A stretch of DNA of 64,000 nucleotides, taken from the NCBI GenBank assembly GCA_046347195.1, contig JAXMGQ010000017.1, forward strand, positions 27,023 to 91,022. The letters run 5' to 3'. The notes under the pieces were generated by a model. That model was not told the DNA's origin. It saw only the letters and a program-made list of their open reading frames with translations, and did no database searches. Position 1 is the first letter of the stretch, and each line of letters starts with the position of its first letter. The DNA comes from TMP-86 sp046347195 (GTDB lineage: Bacteria; Pseudomonadota; Gammaproteobacteria; Steroidobacterales; Steroidobacteraceae). Positions 36,642 to 45,860 of this stretch are shown piece by piece. A program made the translations under genes and the position numbers.

Positions 36642-38816
36642 ATGATACCGGCATTGTCCCGGCAAACCCACCCGTCGCCGGCGAAATCCGCAGTGGAAAC
36701 AACGACATCAAGAAGCGCACCGCCCTCCGCCCGGACCCAGGCGGCACTCGCAGCGTTGCGCGAGTGGCCCTTGCCGCCGCAGGCCCACGAGGCGCGCGAG
36801 GCCGGGCTTGCCAGCGCGATGATCCTGGCGAGCCTCGAGGCGGATGACGACCTCATCATCGGCACAGCGCTCCATGGGCTGCTGGCACAGCGCTGGATCG
36901 AGCGCGAAGCCTGCGAGAAGCAGTTCGGGGCAACGGCCGTCCGCCTGGCTCGCGAGCTCAACCAGCTCGGCAGCTTCGGCTTGCCGGCGGACTGGACCCC
37001 GGAGAAGGGGCTCGACCCCGCGCAGGCCGAGTCGCTGCGCAAGATGCTCGTGGCGGTGGTGGGCGATGTGCGGTTGGTCGTGGCGCGCCTCGCCGAGCAG
37101 CTCCAGCTCATGCGCAGCGCTCGATCGGCGCCGGCCGCGACGCAGCGGCGGCTGGCCACCGAGACTCGTGAGGTGTATGCGCCGCTCGCCAACCGGCTGG
37201 GCGTGTGGCAGATCAAGTGGGAGCTCGAGGATTTCGCGTTTCGTTACCTCGAGCCGGCGGAATACAAGCGCATCGCGGCGGCGCTGAAGTCGCGTCGCAG
37301 CGAGCGCGAGGATTACCTGCAGCGCTTCTCGGCGGAACTGTCGCGACACCTCGAGCAAGCCGGCATCCGCGCGCAGATCAGCGCGCGCCCCAAGCACATC
37401 TACAGCATCTGGCGCAAGATGCAGCGCAAGCAGGTCCCTTTCGAGCAGGTCATGGACGTGCGCGCGGCGCGCGTGCTGGTCGATTCCATCGCCGACTGCT
37501 ACGCGGCCCTGGGCGTGGTGCACTCGCTGTGGCCCTTCATCCAGGGCGAGTTCGACGACTACATCGCCACGCCCAAGGACAACCTGTATCGCTCCATCCA
37601 CACCGCCGTGATCGGCCCCGGTGGCGAGCCGGTCGAGGTGCAGATCCGCACGCACCAGATGCACGCCGCCAGCGAGCGGGGCGTGGCCTCGCACTGGCGA
37701 TACAAGGAAGGCGGGCGGCCCGACCTCGCCTACGAGCGCAAGATCAACCAGCTTCGCGCCCTGCTCACGCCGCCGGAGCCCGGCGAGACGGAGCGCGACT
37801 TCCTCGACCGGGTGCGCGTCGACCTGTTCTCGGACCGCCTGTACGTGCTCTCCCCCCGCGGCGAGATCGTCGATGTGCCGGTCAATGGCACCCCGCTGGA
37901 TTTCGCCTACCAGGTCCACACCGACCTGGGACACCGCACCCGCGGCGCGAAGGTGAACGGGCGCATGGTGCCGTTGAGCCATCGGCTGAAGAACAGCGAC
38001 ACGGTGGAAATCATCACCGCCAGGCAACCGCAGCCCTCGCGCGACTGGCTCTCGCCACAGAGCGGCTTCCTCGCGAGCCCCCGCAATCGGGCCAAGGTGC
38101 GCGCCTGGTTCCGCAAGCAGGACGAGGCACAAAACACGATCGAGGGACGCGCGCTGCTCGAACGCGAGCTGCAGCGCCTGGGGGTCGCCGCGCCGCCCAT
38201 GCCCGAGATCCTCGCCGAGCTGCGCCTGCACTCCTCGGATGCGTTGCACGAGGCGCTGGGCGCGGGCGACATCACCGCGAGCCAGGTACTCGGCGCGATC
38301 CAGCGGCTGCAGCATGCGCGCGAGGACCACCGCCTGGTGCAGAAGCCGCGCGCGGCGCGGGAGGCGGAACGGGGAACCCCGGTGCAGGGGATCGGTGACC
38401 TGCTGGCCACCTACCCCAAGTGCTGTCACCCGGTGCCGCCCGAAGCCATCGCGGGATACCTCGCCGTGGGCCGTGGGGTGAGCGTGCATGCGCAGACCTG
38501 CAACAATTTCATCCGCCTCGCGGCACGCAACCCGGCCCGCGTGCTGGCGCTCGACTGGGGCGGCGCGGCGGATGGGGAGTTCCCGGTGGACATCGAGGTG
38601 CGGGCCTACGACCGCCGTGGCCTGGTGCGCGATGTCAGCGCCGCCATCGCGGATGAGAAGATCAGCATACGCGGCATGAACACGGTCACGAACAAGGCCG
38701 ACAACCTGGCGCAGATGCAGATCTCGATCGCCGTGGGCGGGTTGCCGCAGCTCTCGCGCGTGCTCGCCCGCATCGGCGCGCTGCCCAACGTGATCAGCGC
38801 GCGGCGCCGGCGCTGA
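36642..38816 (+). CDS. relA: (p)ppGpp synthetase RelA type
   Basis: The 724-residue protein has a degenerate N-terminal HD region (no His-Asp pair where Rel/SpoT have HDxxED), so hydrolysis should be lost. The synthetase domain follows: RPKHIYSIWRKM, MDVRAARVLVDS and the EFDD motif in GEFDDYIATPKDNLYRSIHTAV that marks RelA rather than SpoT. Next come a TGS domain (RLYVLSPRGEIVDVPVNGTPLDFAYQVH), a conserved Cys/His patch (YPKCCHPVPPE) and a C-terminal ACT domain. It makes the alarmone on starved ribosomes. TATGAT at 36640 looks like a promoter -10 box, so the true start could be the GTG at 36693, which would restore a normal divergent gap to ruvC. Confidence 0.93.
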   Translation: MIPALSRQTHPSPAKSAVETTTSRSAPPSARTQAALAALREWPLPPQAHEAREAGLASAMILASLEADDDLIIGTALHGLLAQRWIEREACEKQFGATAVRLARELNQLGSFGLPADWTPEKGLDPAQAESLRKMLVAVVGDVRLVVARLAEQLQLMRSARSAPAATQRRLATETREVYAPLANRLGVWQIKWELEDFAFRYLEPAEYKRIAAALKSRRSEREDYLQRFSAELSRHLEQAGIRAQISARPKHIYSIWRKMQRKQVPFEQVMDVRAARVLVDSIADCYAALGVVHSLWPFIQGEFDDYIATPKDNLYRSIHTAVIGPGGEPVEVQIRTHQMHAASERGVASHWRYKEGGRPDLAYERKINQLRALLTPPEPGETERDFLDRVRVDLFSDRLYVLSPRGEIVDVPVNGTPLDFAYQVHTDLGHRTRGAKVNGRMVPLSHRLKNSDTVEIITARQPQPSRDWLSPQSGFLASPRNRAKVRAWFRKQDEAQNTIEGRALLERELQRLGVAAPPMPEILAELRLHSSDALHEALGAGDITASQVLGAIQRLQHAREDHRLVQKPRAAREAERGTPVQGIGDLLATYPKCCHPVPPEAIAGYLAVGRGVSVHAQTCNNFIRLAARNPARVLALDWGGAADGEFPVDIEVRAYDRRGLVRDVSAAIADEKISIRGMNTVTNKADNLAQMQISIAVGGLPQLSRVLARIGALPNVISARRRR

Positions 38817-38826
38817 ATCCGGCGCT

Positions 38827-38840
38827 GCGCGGCGCCGCGC
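38827..38840. terminator. GC-rich palindrome between convergent relA and lpd
   Basis: GCGCGGCGCCGCGC is a perfect 14-base palindrome in the 41-base gap between the convergent stops. It can form a strong hairpin and may end transcription from both sides. No T-run follows, so it is not a textbook intrinsic terminator. Confidence 0.4.
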
Positions 38841-38857
38841 GTCGCTGCGCGCCGCGC

Positions 38858-40297
38858 TCAGCGGTTGAGGGAATCGATGGCGCGCTTGTCGGCCGCCAGC
38901 GCCGCCTCGTGCAGCGCCTCGGACAGCGTGGGATGCGCATGGATGGTGCGCTGGATGTCCTCCGCGCTCGCCGAGTACTCCATCGCGAGCACCGCCTCGG
39001 CGATCAGTTCGCCCGCCATCGGGCCGATGATGTGCACGCCGAGGATCTCATCGTCATCCGCCGCGGCGATGACCTTGCAGAAGCCGGCGCCGGCTTCCAT
39101 CGCCCGCGCCCGGCCGCTGGCGGTGAAGGGAAAGTTGCCGATCTTCAATGACCGGCCGCCGGTCCGTGCCTGCTCCTCGCTCTGCCCCACCCAGGCGATC
39201 TCCGGCGCCGTGTAGATGACCGACGGAATAGTGCGGTAGTTGACCTCGCCGTACAGGCCGGCGATGAGGTCGGCGACCATCACGCCCTCCTCCTTGCCCT
39301 TGTGCGCCAGCATGGGCCCTCGCACCACATCGCCCACCGCCCAGACATCGGGCACACGGGTGCGGCAATGTTCGTCCACTTCGATGAAGCCACGCGCATC
39401 GAGGCTCACCTCGACGCCGGGAGCGATGAGCCCGTCGGTGAAGGGCCGCCGGCCCACCGCCACCACCAGCTTGTCGACGGTGAGCGAATGATCGCCCTGG
39501 GCATCGGTGTACTGCACGCTCACGGCGCCGTCCTGCACGGAAGCGCCCGACACCTTGGCGCCGAGCTTGATGTCCAGTCCCTGCTTGCGGAAATGCTTGA
39601 GCGCTTCCTTCGCCACCGCCTGGTCGGCCATGGGCAGGAAGCTGTCCAGAGCCTCGATGACGGTCACCTCGCTCCCCAGACGCCGCCAGACGCTGCCCAG
39701 CTCGAGGCCGATGACGCCGGCACCGATCACGCCCAGGCGCGGCGGTACCGAGGAGAACTCCAGCGCATCCCAGGAATCCACGATGTGCTCGCCATCGTGC
39801 GGCACGCTCTTCAGGCGCACCGGCACCGAGCCGCTGGCCAGCACCACGTGGCGTGCGGAAAGCACGCGGCGCGCGCCATCCGCGGCCGTGACCTCGACCT
39901 GGCCGGGCGCGAGCAACCGACCGTGCCCGAACACGGGGGTGACGCCATTGGCCTTGAACAGCGCCGCGATGCCGCCGGTCATGGTCTTGACGATACCGGC
40001 GCGGCGCTTCTGCATGGCCGCAAGGTCCAGCGCCACGGCGGAGGTGCGGATGCCGTGGACCGCGAACTCGTGCTGGGCGCGGTGATACAGCTCGGAGGAT
40101 TCGAGCAGCGCCTTGGAGGGGATGCAGCCGGCGTTCAGGCAGGTACCGCCGAAGGCGAAGCTCCCGTCGCGGTTCTTCCACTCATCGATGCAGGCCACTT
40201 TCAGCTTGTTTTGCGCCGCGCGGATGGCGGCCGGGTAGCCCGCCGGTCCCCCGCCGATCACCACCACATCGAAGGCATCGCTTGCCGCGGCGTTCAT
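38858..40297 (-). CDS. lpdA: Dihydrolipoyl dehydrogenase (E3)
   Basis: The 479-residue flavoprotein has the FAD loop VVIGGGPAGYPAA (13-25), the redox disulfide GGTCLNAGCIPSK (Cys 53 and 58), the NAD loop GVIGAGVIGLELGSVW and the C-terminal HAHPTLSEALHEAAL with the catalytic His-Glu. It reoxidises lipoamide for the 2-oxoglutarate dehydrogenase encoded next to it. It overlaps sucB by 4 bases, giving the order sucA-sucB-lpd. Confidence 0.96.
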   Translation of the reverse strand: MNAAASDAFDVVVIGGGPAGYPAAIRAAQNKLKVACIDEWKNRDGSFAFGGTCLNAGCIPSKALLESSELYHRAQHEFAVHGIRTSAVALDLAAMQKRRAGIVKTMTGGIAALFKANGVTPVFGHGRLLAPGQVEVTAADGARRVLSARHVVLASGSVPVRLKSVPHDGEHIVDSWDALEFSSVPPRLGVIGAGVIGLELGSVWRRLGSEVTVIEALDSFLPMADQAVAKEALKHFRKQGLDIKLGAKVSGASVQDGAVSVQYTDAQGDHSLTVDKLVVAVGRRPFTDGLIAPGVEVSLDARGFIEVDEHCRTRVPDVWAVGDVVRGPMLAHKGKEEGVMVADLIAGLYGEVNYRTIPSVIYTAPEIAWVGQSEEQARTGGRSLKIGNFPFTASGRARAMEAGAGFCKVIAAADDDEILGVHIIGPMAGELIAEAVLAMEYSASAEDIQRTIHAHPTLSEALHEAALAADKRAIDSLNR

Positions 40298-41523
40298 ATC
40301 GACAGCACCAGTCGCATCGGATCCTCCAGGAATTGCTTCACGGCGACGAGGAACTGCACGGCCTCGCGCCCGTCGATGATGCGGTGATCATAGGTCAGGG
40401 CGATGTACATCATCGGCCGCACCACCACCGCGCCATTCACCACCACCGGCCGGTCCTGGATCTTGTGCATGCCCAGGATGGCGCTCTGCGGCGGATTGAC
40501 GATGGGCGTGGACAGGAGCGAGCCGAAGATGCCGCCGTTGGTGATGGTGAAGGTGCCGCCGGTGAGTTCCTCGATGGTGATCGTGCCGGCGCGGGCCCGC
40601 TGCGCGTAGCCCGCCACCGCCTTCTCGATGTCGGCGAAGCTCGAGGCATCCGCATCGCGCACCACCGGCACGATGAGGCCGCGGTCGGTGGAGACCGCCA
40701 CGCCGATGTCGTAGTACTCGTGGTACAGGATGTCGTTGCCATCCACCGAGGCGTTGATCACCGGGAATTTCTTCAGCGCCTCGACACAGGCCTTGACGAA
40801 GAAGGACATGAACCCGAGCTTCACGCCATTGCGCTTCTCGAAGTCCTCGCGGTAACGGGCGCGCAGATCGTTGACCGCGCCGATGTCCACCTCGTTGAAG
40901 GAGGTCAGCAGGGCCTGCGAGGCCTGCGCCTGCACCATGCGTTCGGCGATGCGTTGCCGCAGCCGGGTCATGGCGACACGCTGCTCCACGCGCCCGCCAC
41001 GCGCCTGCGCCGGGGCGCCGGCGGCCGGTGCCGGTGCGGAGGCCGGCGCCGGCGATGATTCACGTGCCGAGAGATGCTGGACCACATCGGCCTTCGAGAC
41101 CCGCCCGTCCCGCCCGGATCCTGCGATACCGGCGGCATCGAGCTTGTTCTCTTCCACCACCCGCCGCGCCGCGGGACTGAGCTTGCCGCCGGCGGCTTCC
41201 GTGCGCGGCGCAGCGGCGGGAGCCGCTGCATCGGGAGCAGCGGGAGCGGGAGCAGCGGCTGCGGGCTTCGCAGCCGTGGCGGGGGCGTTCTCCTCCAGGA
41301 TGGCGAGCACCTGACCGCTGGTCATGGTGGCGCCATTGGCCATCCGGATCTCCTTCAGCGTGCCGTTCATCGGCGCCGGCACCTCCAGCACCACCTTGTC
41401 GGTCTCGAGATCGACGAGGTTCTCATCGCGCGCCACGGCATCGCCCGGCTGCTTGTGCCAGGTGACCAGCGTGGCATCCGCCACGGACTCGGGTAACTGG
41501 GGAACTCGCACTTCGATGGTCAT
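40294..41523 (-). CDS. sucB: 2-oxoglutarate dehydrogenase E2, dihydrolipoyl succinyltransferase
   Basis: The 409-residue protein has an N-terminal lipoyl domain (DLETDKVVLEV, lipoyl Lys about 43), an Ala/Pro-rich linker, an E3-binding domain (KLSPAARRVVEENKLDAAGIAGSGRDGRVSKADV-type, about 115-150) and the catalytic domain ending with YDHRIIDGREAVQFL (His about 380). It passes succinyl groups to CoA in the TCA cycle. Confidence 0.96.
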   Translation of the reverse strand: MTIEVRVPQLPESVADATLVTWHKQPGDAVARDENLVDLETDKVVLEVPAPMNGTLKEIRMANGATMTSGQVLAILEENAPATAAKPAAAAPAPAAPDAAAPAAAPRTEAAGGKLSPAARRVVEENKLDAAGIAGSGRDGRVSKADVVQHLSARESSPAPASAPAPAAGAPAQARGGRVEQRVAMTRLRQRIAERMVQAQASQALLTSFNEVDIGAVNDLRARYREDFEKRNGVKLGFMSFFVKACVEALKKFPVINASVDGNDILYHEYYDIGVAVSTDRGLIVPVVRDADASSFADIEKAVAGYAQRARAGTITIEELTGGTFTITNGGIFGSLLSTPIVNPPQSAILGMHKIQDRPVVVNGAVVVRPMMYIALTYDHRIIDGREAVQFLVAVKQFLEDPMRLVLSI

Positions 41524-41560
41524 GGCCGGGTACCGTGATGGGCTGGGGGAACGATAGGGG

Positions 41561-44428
41561 TCAGGACACGCGGATGCGTGCGGTGTGTTGCGAGGTGCCC
41601 TCCACGGGCGAGCCGCTCAGCGCCGCCTGCACGAGGTTTCTCTGCTGCTCCTCGTGCAGGGTGGAGATGCCGGTGGCGGGCGCGGCGGCACCGGGGCGGC
41701 CCGAATACAGCAGCTCCTGCTGGGGACCGAGTCCGGCCTGCAGGCGATGCCGGATCTGGTACCAGCTCCCCTGGTTCTGCGGCTCTTCCTGGCACCAAAC
41801 GTATTCCACGGCGTTCGGATAGCGCCGCAACAGCGCTTCGTACTCATCATTCGGGAACGGGTAGAGCTGCTCGATGCGCGCGATGGCGATGTGCGTGATC
41901 TTCGCCTCTCGCCGCGCCTTCAGCAGATCGACGTACACCTTGCCACTGCACAGCACCACGCGCGTGACCTCCGCCGGCTTGATGTCGTCGATCTCATCGA
42001 TGATGTTCCGGAACCGGCCCGAAGCGAGATCCTGGAGCGAGGACACCGACAGCGGGTGGCGCAGCAGGCTCTTGGGCGTCATGACGATGAGCGGCTTGCG
42101 CAGCGAGCGCAGCATCTGACGCCTCAACATGTGGAACATCTGCGCAGGCGTCGAGGGCACGCACACCTGCATGTTGTACTCGGCGCAGAGCTGCAGGAAG
42201 CGCTCCAGGCGCGCGGAGGAATGCTCGGGTCCCTGGCCTTCGTAGCCGTGGGGCAGGAACAGCACGAGGCCCGACAGCCGGCCCCACTTCGCCTCGCCCG
42301 AGCTGATGAACTGGTCGATGATGACCTGCGCACCGTTGCAGAAGTCACCGAACTGGCCTTCCCAGATGGTGAGGCAGCGGGGCTCGGTGGTGGAGTAGCC
42401 GTACTCGAAGCCCATGACGGCTTCCTCCGACAGCACCGAGTCGGTGACGCGGAAGGTGGGCTGGTTCGTGCCGAGGTGCTGCAGCGGGATGTAGCGCTCG
42501 CCGGTCTGCTGGTCGTGCAGCACCGCGTGCCGGTGGAAGAAGGTTCCCCGGCCGCTGTCCTGGCCGGTGAGCCGCACGGAATAGCCTTCCTGCAGCAGGC
42601 AGGCATAGGCGAGGTTCTCGGCCGCGCCCCAGTCGAGGTCCGCCTCGCCCGCGAGCATCTTCTGGCGGGCCTGCATGATGGCGAGCACGCGAGGATGGAG
42701 CTTGCACTGCGGCGGCCAGCTCGTGATGGCCTTGCCCAGTGCCTTCAGCCGCGGCAGTTCCACCGCGGTGCGCACCGGCTCGGACCAATCCGCCTCCAGG
42801 TACACGCTCCAGTCGATCGTGTATTTGTTGCCGATGAGCCCCAGGGCCGCGCGCGCCTGCGGGGCGCCCTGGTCGAGGCCGGCGCGGTACTGGTCCATCA
42901 TCCCGGCGGCTTCCTCCGCCGTGAGCACGCCTTCGGCAACCAGGCGGTCGGCGTACTTCTGCCGGACCGTGGGCTTGCCGCGGATCGCCCGGTACATGAC
43001 CGGCTGGGTGGCCGCGGGCTCGTCCGCCTCGTTGTGGCCATGGCGGCGATAGCAGACGAGGTCGATGACCACGTCCTTGTGGAACTTCATGCGATACGCG
43101 AGCGCCAGCCGCGCCGCGAAGCACACGCTCTCCGGATCATCCGCGTTCACGTGCAGAATGGGCGCCTCCACCATCTTGGCGACATCCGAGCAGTACAGCG
43201 TGGAGCGCGCATCGTGTGGATCGCTGGTGGTGAAGCCCACCTGGTTGTTGATGACGATGTGCAGCGTGCCGCCGGTATGGAAGCTGCGCGCCTGCGAGAG
43301 CTGCAGCGTTTCCATGATCACGCCCTGTCCCGCAAAGGCGGCATCGCCGTGTACCTGCACCGCCACGACCTTGTCGCCGCGCGCATCCTCCCGCCGCTCC
43401 TGCCGCGCGCGCACCGAGCCTTCCACCACCGCGTTCACCACCTCGAGGTGGGAGGGGTTGAACGCCAGCGCCACGTGCACGTTGCCGCGGGAAGTCTTGA
43501 GGTCGGCGGAGAAGCCCTTGTGATACTTGACATCGCCCGAGCCGCGGATCGCCGCGTAATCGTAGCGGCCCTCGAACTCGCTGAACAGGTCCTTCGGCGA
43601 CTTGCCGAGCAGGTTCACCAGCACGTTCAGGCGGCCGCGGTGCGCCATGCCGATGATGCATTCCTCGATGCCGGCGATGCCGCCCTGCTGCACGAGGTCA
43701 TCGAACAGCGGGATCAGGCTGTCGCCACCCTCGAGCGAGAATCGCTTCTGGCCGACGTACCTGGTGTGCAGGTAGCGCTCGAGCCCTTCGGCGGCGGTGA
43801 GCTGCCAGAGGATGTTCTTCTTCTCGGCCGGCGTGAAGCGCTGCTGGATGCGGCCGGCCTGGAACTGGTCCTGCAGCCAGAGCCGTTCCTCGCTGTTGGA
43901 GACGTGCGCGAATTCCGCGCCGATGGTGCCGCAGTAGATGGTGCGCAGCTCGGCGATGATGTCGCGAAGCCGGTTGCGCGGCTTGATCACGCCGTTGCGG
44001 CTGCCGGTGAAGAACTCGGCGTCGAGGTCGGCGTCCGACAGGCCGAAGTAGGCGAGTTCGAGCACCTTCGGCGTCGGCCGGGCCTGCAGTCCCAGCGGGT
44101 CGATGTCCGCGATCAGGTGGCCGCGATTCGCATAAACCTGGATGAGGCGCGACACGGCGCCCTGCTTCGCGCTGGCGGCCTGGCCCGCCGCGGCATCCGC
44201 AACCGGCGCCATCCGCGCAACGCGCGCCCGCGCCTCGATGTCCGCGCGGATGCGTCCATGCGCCGTCTCGCTGCCGGCCGCGGGCGCAAGCGAGGAAAAA
44301 TAATCCGCCCACGCAGCCGGCACCGCGGCACGGTCGGCGAGCCAGGATTCGTAGAGCTGCTCGAGGTAGGCGGCGTTGCCCGCGTCCAGGGGAGCCGGGG
44401 GAATCGGGCGAGGCACGCGTGGACTCAT
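41561..44428 (-). CDS. sucA: 2-oxoglutarate dehydrogenase E1
   Basis: The start at 44428 (MSPRVPRPIPP) gives 955 residues, normal for SucA. The N-terminal E2-binding segment includes NAAYLEQLYESWLADRAAVP. Thiamine-diphosphate binding and substrate blocks include GMAHRGRLNVL, VALAFNPSHLEVVNAVVEG and VDLVCYRRHGHNEADEPA. The C-terminus has YPFPNDEYEALLRRYP. It decarboxylates 2-oxoglutarate. An upstream extension to 44614 adds unlikely Cys/Ser-rich sequence and is rejected. The 37-base gap to sucB fits one operon. Confidence 0.97.
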   Translation of the reverse strand: MSPRVPRPIPPAPLDAGNAAYLEQLYESWLADRAAVPAAWADYFSSLAPAAGSETAHGRIRADIEARARVARMAPVADAAAGQAASAKQGAVSRLIQVYANRGHLIADIDPLGLQARPTPKVLELAYFGLSDADLDAEFFTGSRNGVIKPRNRLRDIIAELRTIYCGTIGAEFAHVSNSEERLWLQDQFQAGRIQQRFTPAEKKNILWQLTAAEGLERYLHTRYVGQKRFSLEGGDSLIPLFDDLVQQGGIAGIEECIIGMAHRGRLNVLVNLLGKSPKDLFSEFEGRYDYAAIRGSGDVKYHKGFSADLKTSRGNVHVALAFNPSHLEVVNAVVEGSVRARQERREDARGDKVVAVQVHGDAAFAGQGVIMETLQLSQARSFHTGGTLHIVINNQVGFTTSDPHDARSTLYCSDVAKMVEAPILHVNADDPESVCFAARLALAYRMKFHKDVVIDLVCYRRHGHNEADEPAATQPVMYRAIRGKPTVRQKYADRLVAEGVLTAEEAAGMMDQYRAGLDQGAPQARAALGLIGNKYTIDWSVYLEADWSEPVRTAVELPRLKALGKAITSWPPQCKLHPRVLAIMQARQKMLAGEADLDWGAAENLAYACLLQEGYSVRLTGQDSGRGTFFHRHAVLHDQQTGERYIPLQHLGTNQPTFRVTDSVLSEEAVMGFEYGYSTTEPRCLTIWEGQFGDFCNGAQVIIDQFISSGEAKWGRLSGLVLFLPHGYEGQGPEHSSARLERFLQLCAEYNMQVCVPSTPAQMFHMLRRQMLRSLRKPLIVMTPKSLLRHPLSVSSLQDLASGRFRNIIDEIDDIKPAEVTRVVLCSGKVYVDLLKARREAKITHIAIARIEQLYPFPNDEYEALLRRYPNAVEYVWCQEEPQNQGSWYQIRHRLQAGLGPQQELLYSGRPGAAAPATGISTLHEEQQRNLVQAALSGSPVEGTSQHTARIRVS

Positions 44429-44501
44429 GGATGGGTGATCGGCAAACCATGAGTCTAGCCGAATGGGCCAGATTATGGAATGTCGGGCACCCGCGCGAAG
44501 G

Positions 44502-45068
44502 CTACAGGTGGAGCGGGATATTCCCGAGTTCGCCGAGCATCCAGAGTTCGTAGCCGACGAGGCCGAGGTAGCCGGAGAGCACCACGTACAGCAGCAGCTC
44601 GACACGGAACACACCGAGGAAACGGTAGCCGGCGAGCATCACCATGACGGCCACGCTGCAGCCGGTCATCACCATCTTCAACGAGGTGAACGTACCGGGA
44701 TCACCGTACACCACGCTCGCCATGACCGGGTTCGCTTCATGCGCGCCGGCTTGCAGCAGGATGAGCGTGAGGAAGGCATCGGTGACGCACAAGGCGAGGA
44801 TCGCGAGCACCACCGCCAGCAGGCGCGAATGGTGCCAGTCGAGCACGTGCACGCCCTGCGCGTACTCTCGCCGCGGCTGGCGGCGGCGGGGATTGAAACT
44901 GCCGTACAGCAGCGACCACCAGAACCTGCGCCGACGGTCGGGACTGCCGCGACGTTCGCGGTCTGCATCATCATCGGCGGCCATCGGCTCGCCGCTCACC
45001 GCCATCGACGGCGAGGAATCGGGGACTTGGGAACTCACCTGCGCACTATCGATGCCGGCCGCGCGCAT
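44502..45068 (-). CDS. DUF5658-type membrane protein
   Basis: The C-terminal half carries three to four membrane helices with the family-like opening VLDWHHSRLLAVVLAILALCVTDAFLTLILLQAGAHEANP, followed by FTSLKMVMTGCSVAVMVML and a final hydrophobic region. The N-terminal part is charged (RERRGSPDRRRRF) and probably cytoplasmic. The start is uncertain: a GTG at 45080, ATG at 45068 or ATG at 44984 are possible, and the conserved part begins at about 44960. The function of the family is unknown. It stands alone between sucA and a TPR gene. Confidence 0.6.
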   Translation of the reverse strand: MRAAGIDSAQVSSQVPDSSPSMAVSGEPMAADDDADRERRGSPDRRRRFWWSLLYGSFNPRRRQPRREYAQGVHVLDWHHSRLLAVVLAILALCVTDAFLTLILLQAGAHEANPVMASVVYGDPGTFTSLKMVMTGCSVAVMVMLAGYRFLGVFRVELLLYVVLSGYLGLVGYELWMLGELGNIPLHL

Positions 45069-45092
45069 CGCAAGCGACACACGTCATAATAT

Positions 45093-45860
45093 TCAATGTG
45101 AACGTGAGGCAGGTCCGGTATTGGAGAATCGCCGTTCCCTCGGCGCGGGAAACTGCGCGGATTCCAGGGTCACGGCAGGCTCCCTTGACTGGGCGCTCTG
45201 CAGCAGGGCCTGCAACGGCCGCGAGGCAGGGTCGCGTGCGAGCGCCTGCCGGAGCGGTGCCACCGCCTCGGCCGGACGGCCCAGCGCCAGCAGAGCCGTT
45301 CCGCGCGCCACCAGCGCCGCGTTGTCGTCCCGGCGGCCGACTTCGGTGAGATGAAGGATCGCCACCGCCACCTGCGGATCCTGGGGAACGAAGCGCTGCG
45401 CCGCGATGTAGTCCTCCAGGGCTTCGGCGGGACGCGACAGTCCTTCCTGGATGCGGGCGCGCCGGGCGAGCACCCGCGGCTCGTCCACGGAACCGGGCAG
45501 CAGCACCGCATCGCAGGCGCGGCGTGCCAGCTCGTCTTCGCGGGACTGACAGATGGACAGCATCGCCTGGCGCTGGGCTTCGGCGCCCGCGATGCGCGCA
45601 TCCAGGGACTCCTGGCCCGCGAAGCCCAGGGCCAGTGCCCGGCGATAGGCGCTGATGGCCTCCGCCGGCCGGCGGGCCTGCATCAGCACATCGCCCGCAG
45701 CAGAGGCCAGCTCCGCATCGTCGTGCACCAGGCGCAGCGCCTGCCGGCAGGCGGGGACTTCCGCATCGCGCACGCATCCCTTGCGCATGGCATCCGGATC
45801 GCCGCTTCCCTGGGCACCCGCCAGCGAGGCCAGCAGCAGCGCTGTCCACGCGAGCCGCAT
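45093..45860 (-). CDS. Secreted TPR-repeat protein
   Basis: The ATG at 45860 overlaps the kinase stop by 4 bases and starts a signal peptide (MRLAWTALLLASLAGAQG). The 255-residue product has TPR-like helices (AISAYRRALALGF, ALEDYIAAQRFVPQDPQVA, AVAPLRQALARDPASR) and several cysteines. It is likely periplasmic and acts with the membrane kinase encoded just upstream, perhaps as a scaffold. Partners cannot be read from the sequence. Confidence 0.65.
   Translation of the reverse strand: MRLAWTALLLASLAGAQGSGDPDAMRKGCVRDAEVPACRQALRLVHDDAELASAAGDVLMQARRPAEAISAYRRALALGFAGQESLDARIAGAEAQRQAMLSICQSREDELARRACDAVLLPGSVDEPRVLARRARIQEGLSRPAEALEDYIAAQRFVPQDPQVAVAILHLTEVGRRDDNAALVARGTALLALGRPAEAVAPLRQALARDPASRPLQALLQSAQSREPAVTLESAQFPAPRERRFSNTGPASRSH

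Noticed and set aside
36708..38489. Minus-strand frame of 593 codons opposite relA
   Set aside because: Antisense shadow; relA shows all synthetase, TGS and ACT motifs on the plus strand.
41585..44452. Plus-strand frame of 955 codons opposite sucA
   Set aside because: It is the antisense shadow of sucA. Its translation is rich in His, Arg and Gln with no domain, and the sucA frame has full family motifs.
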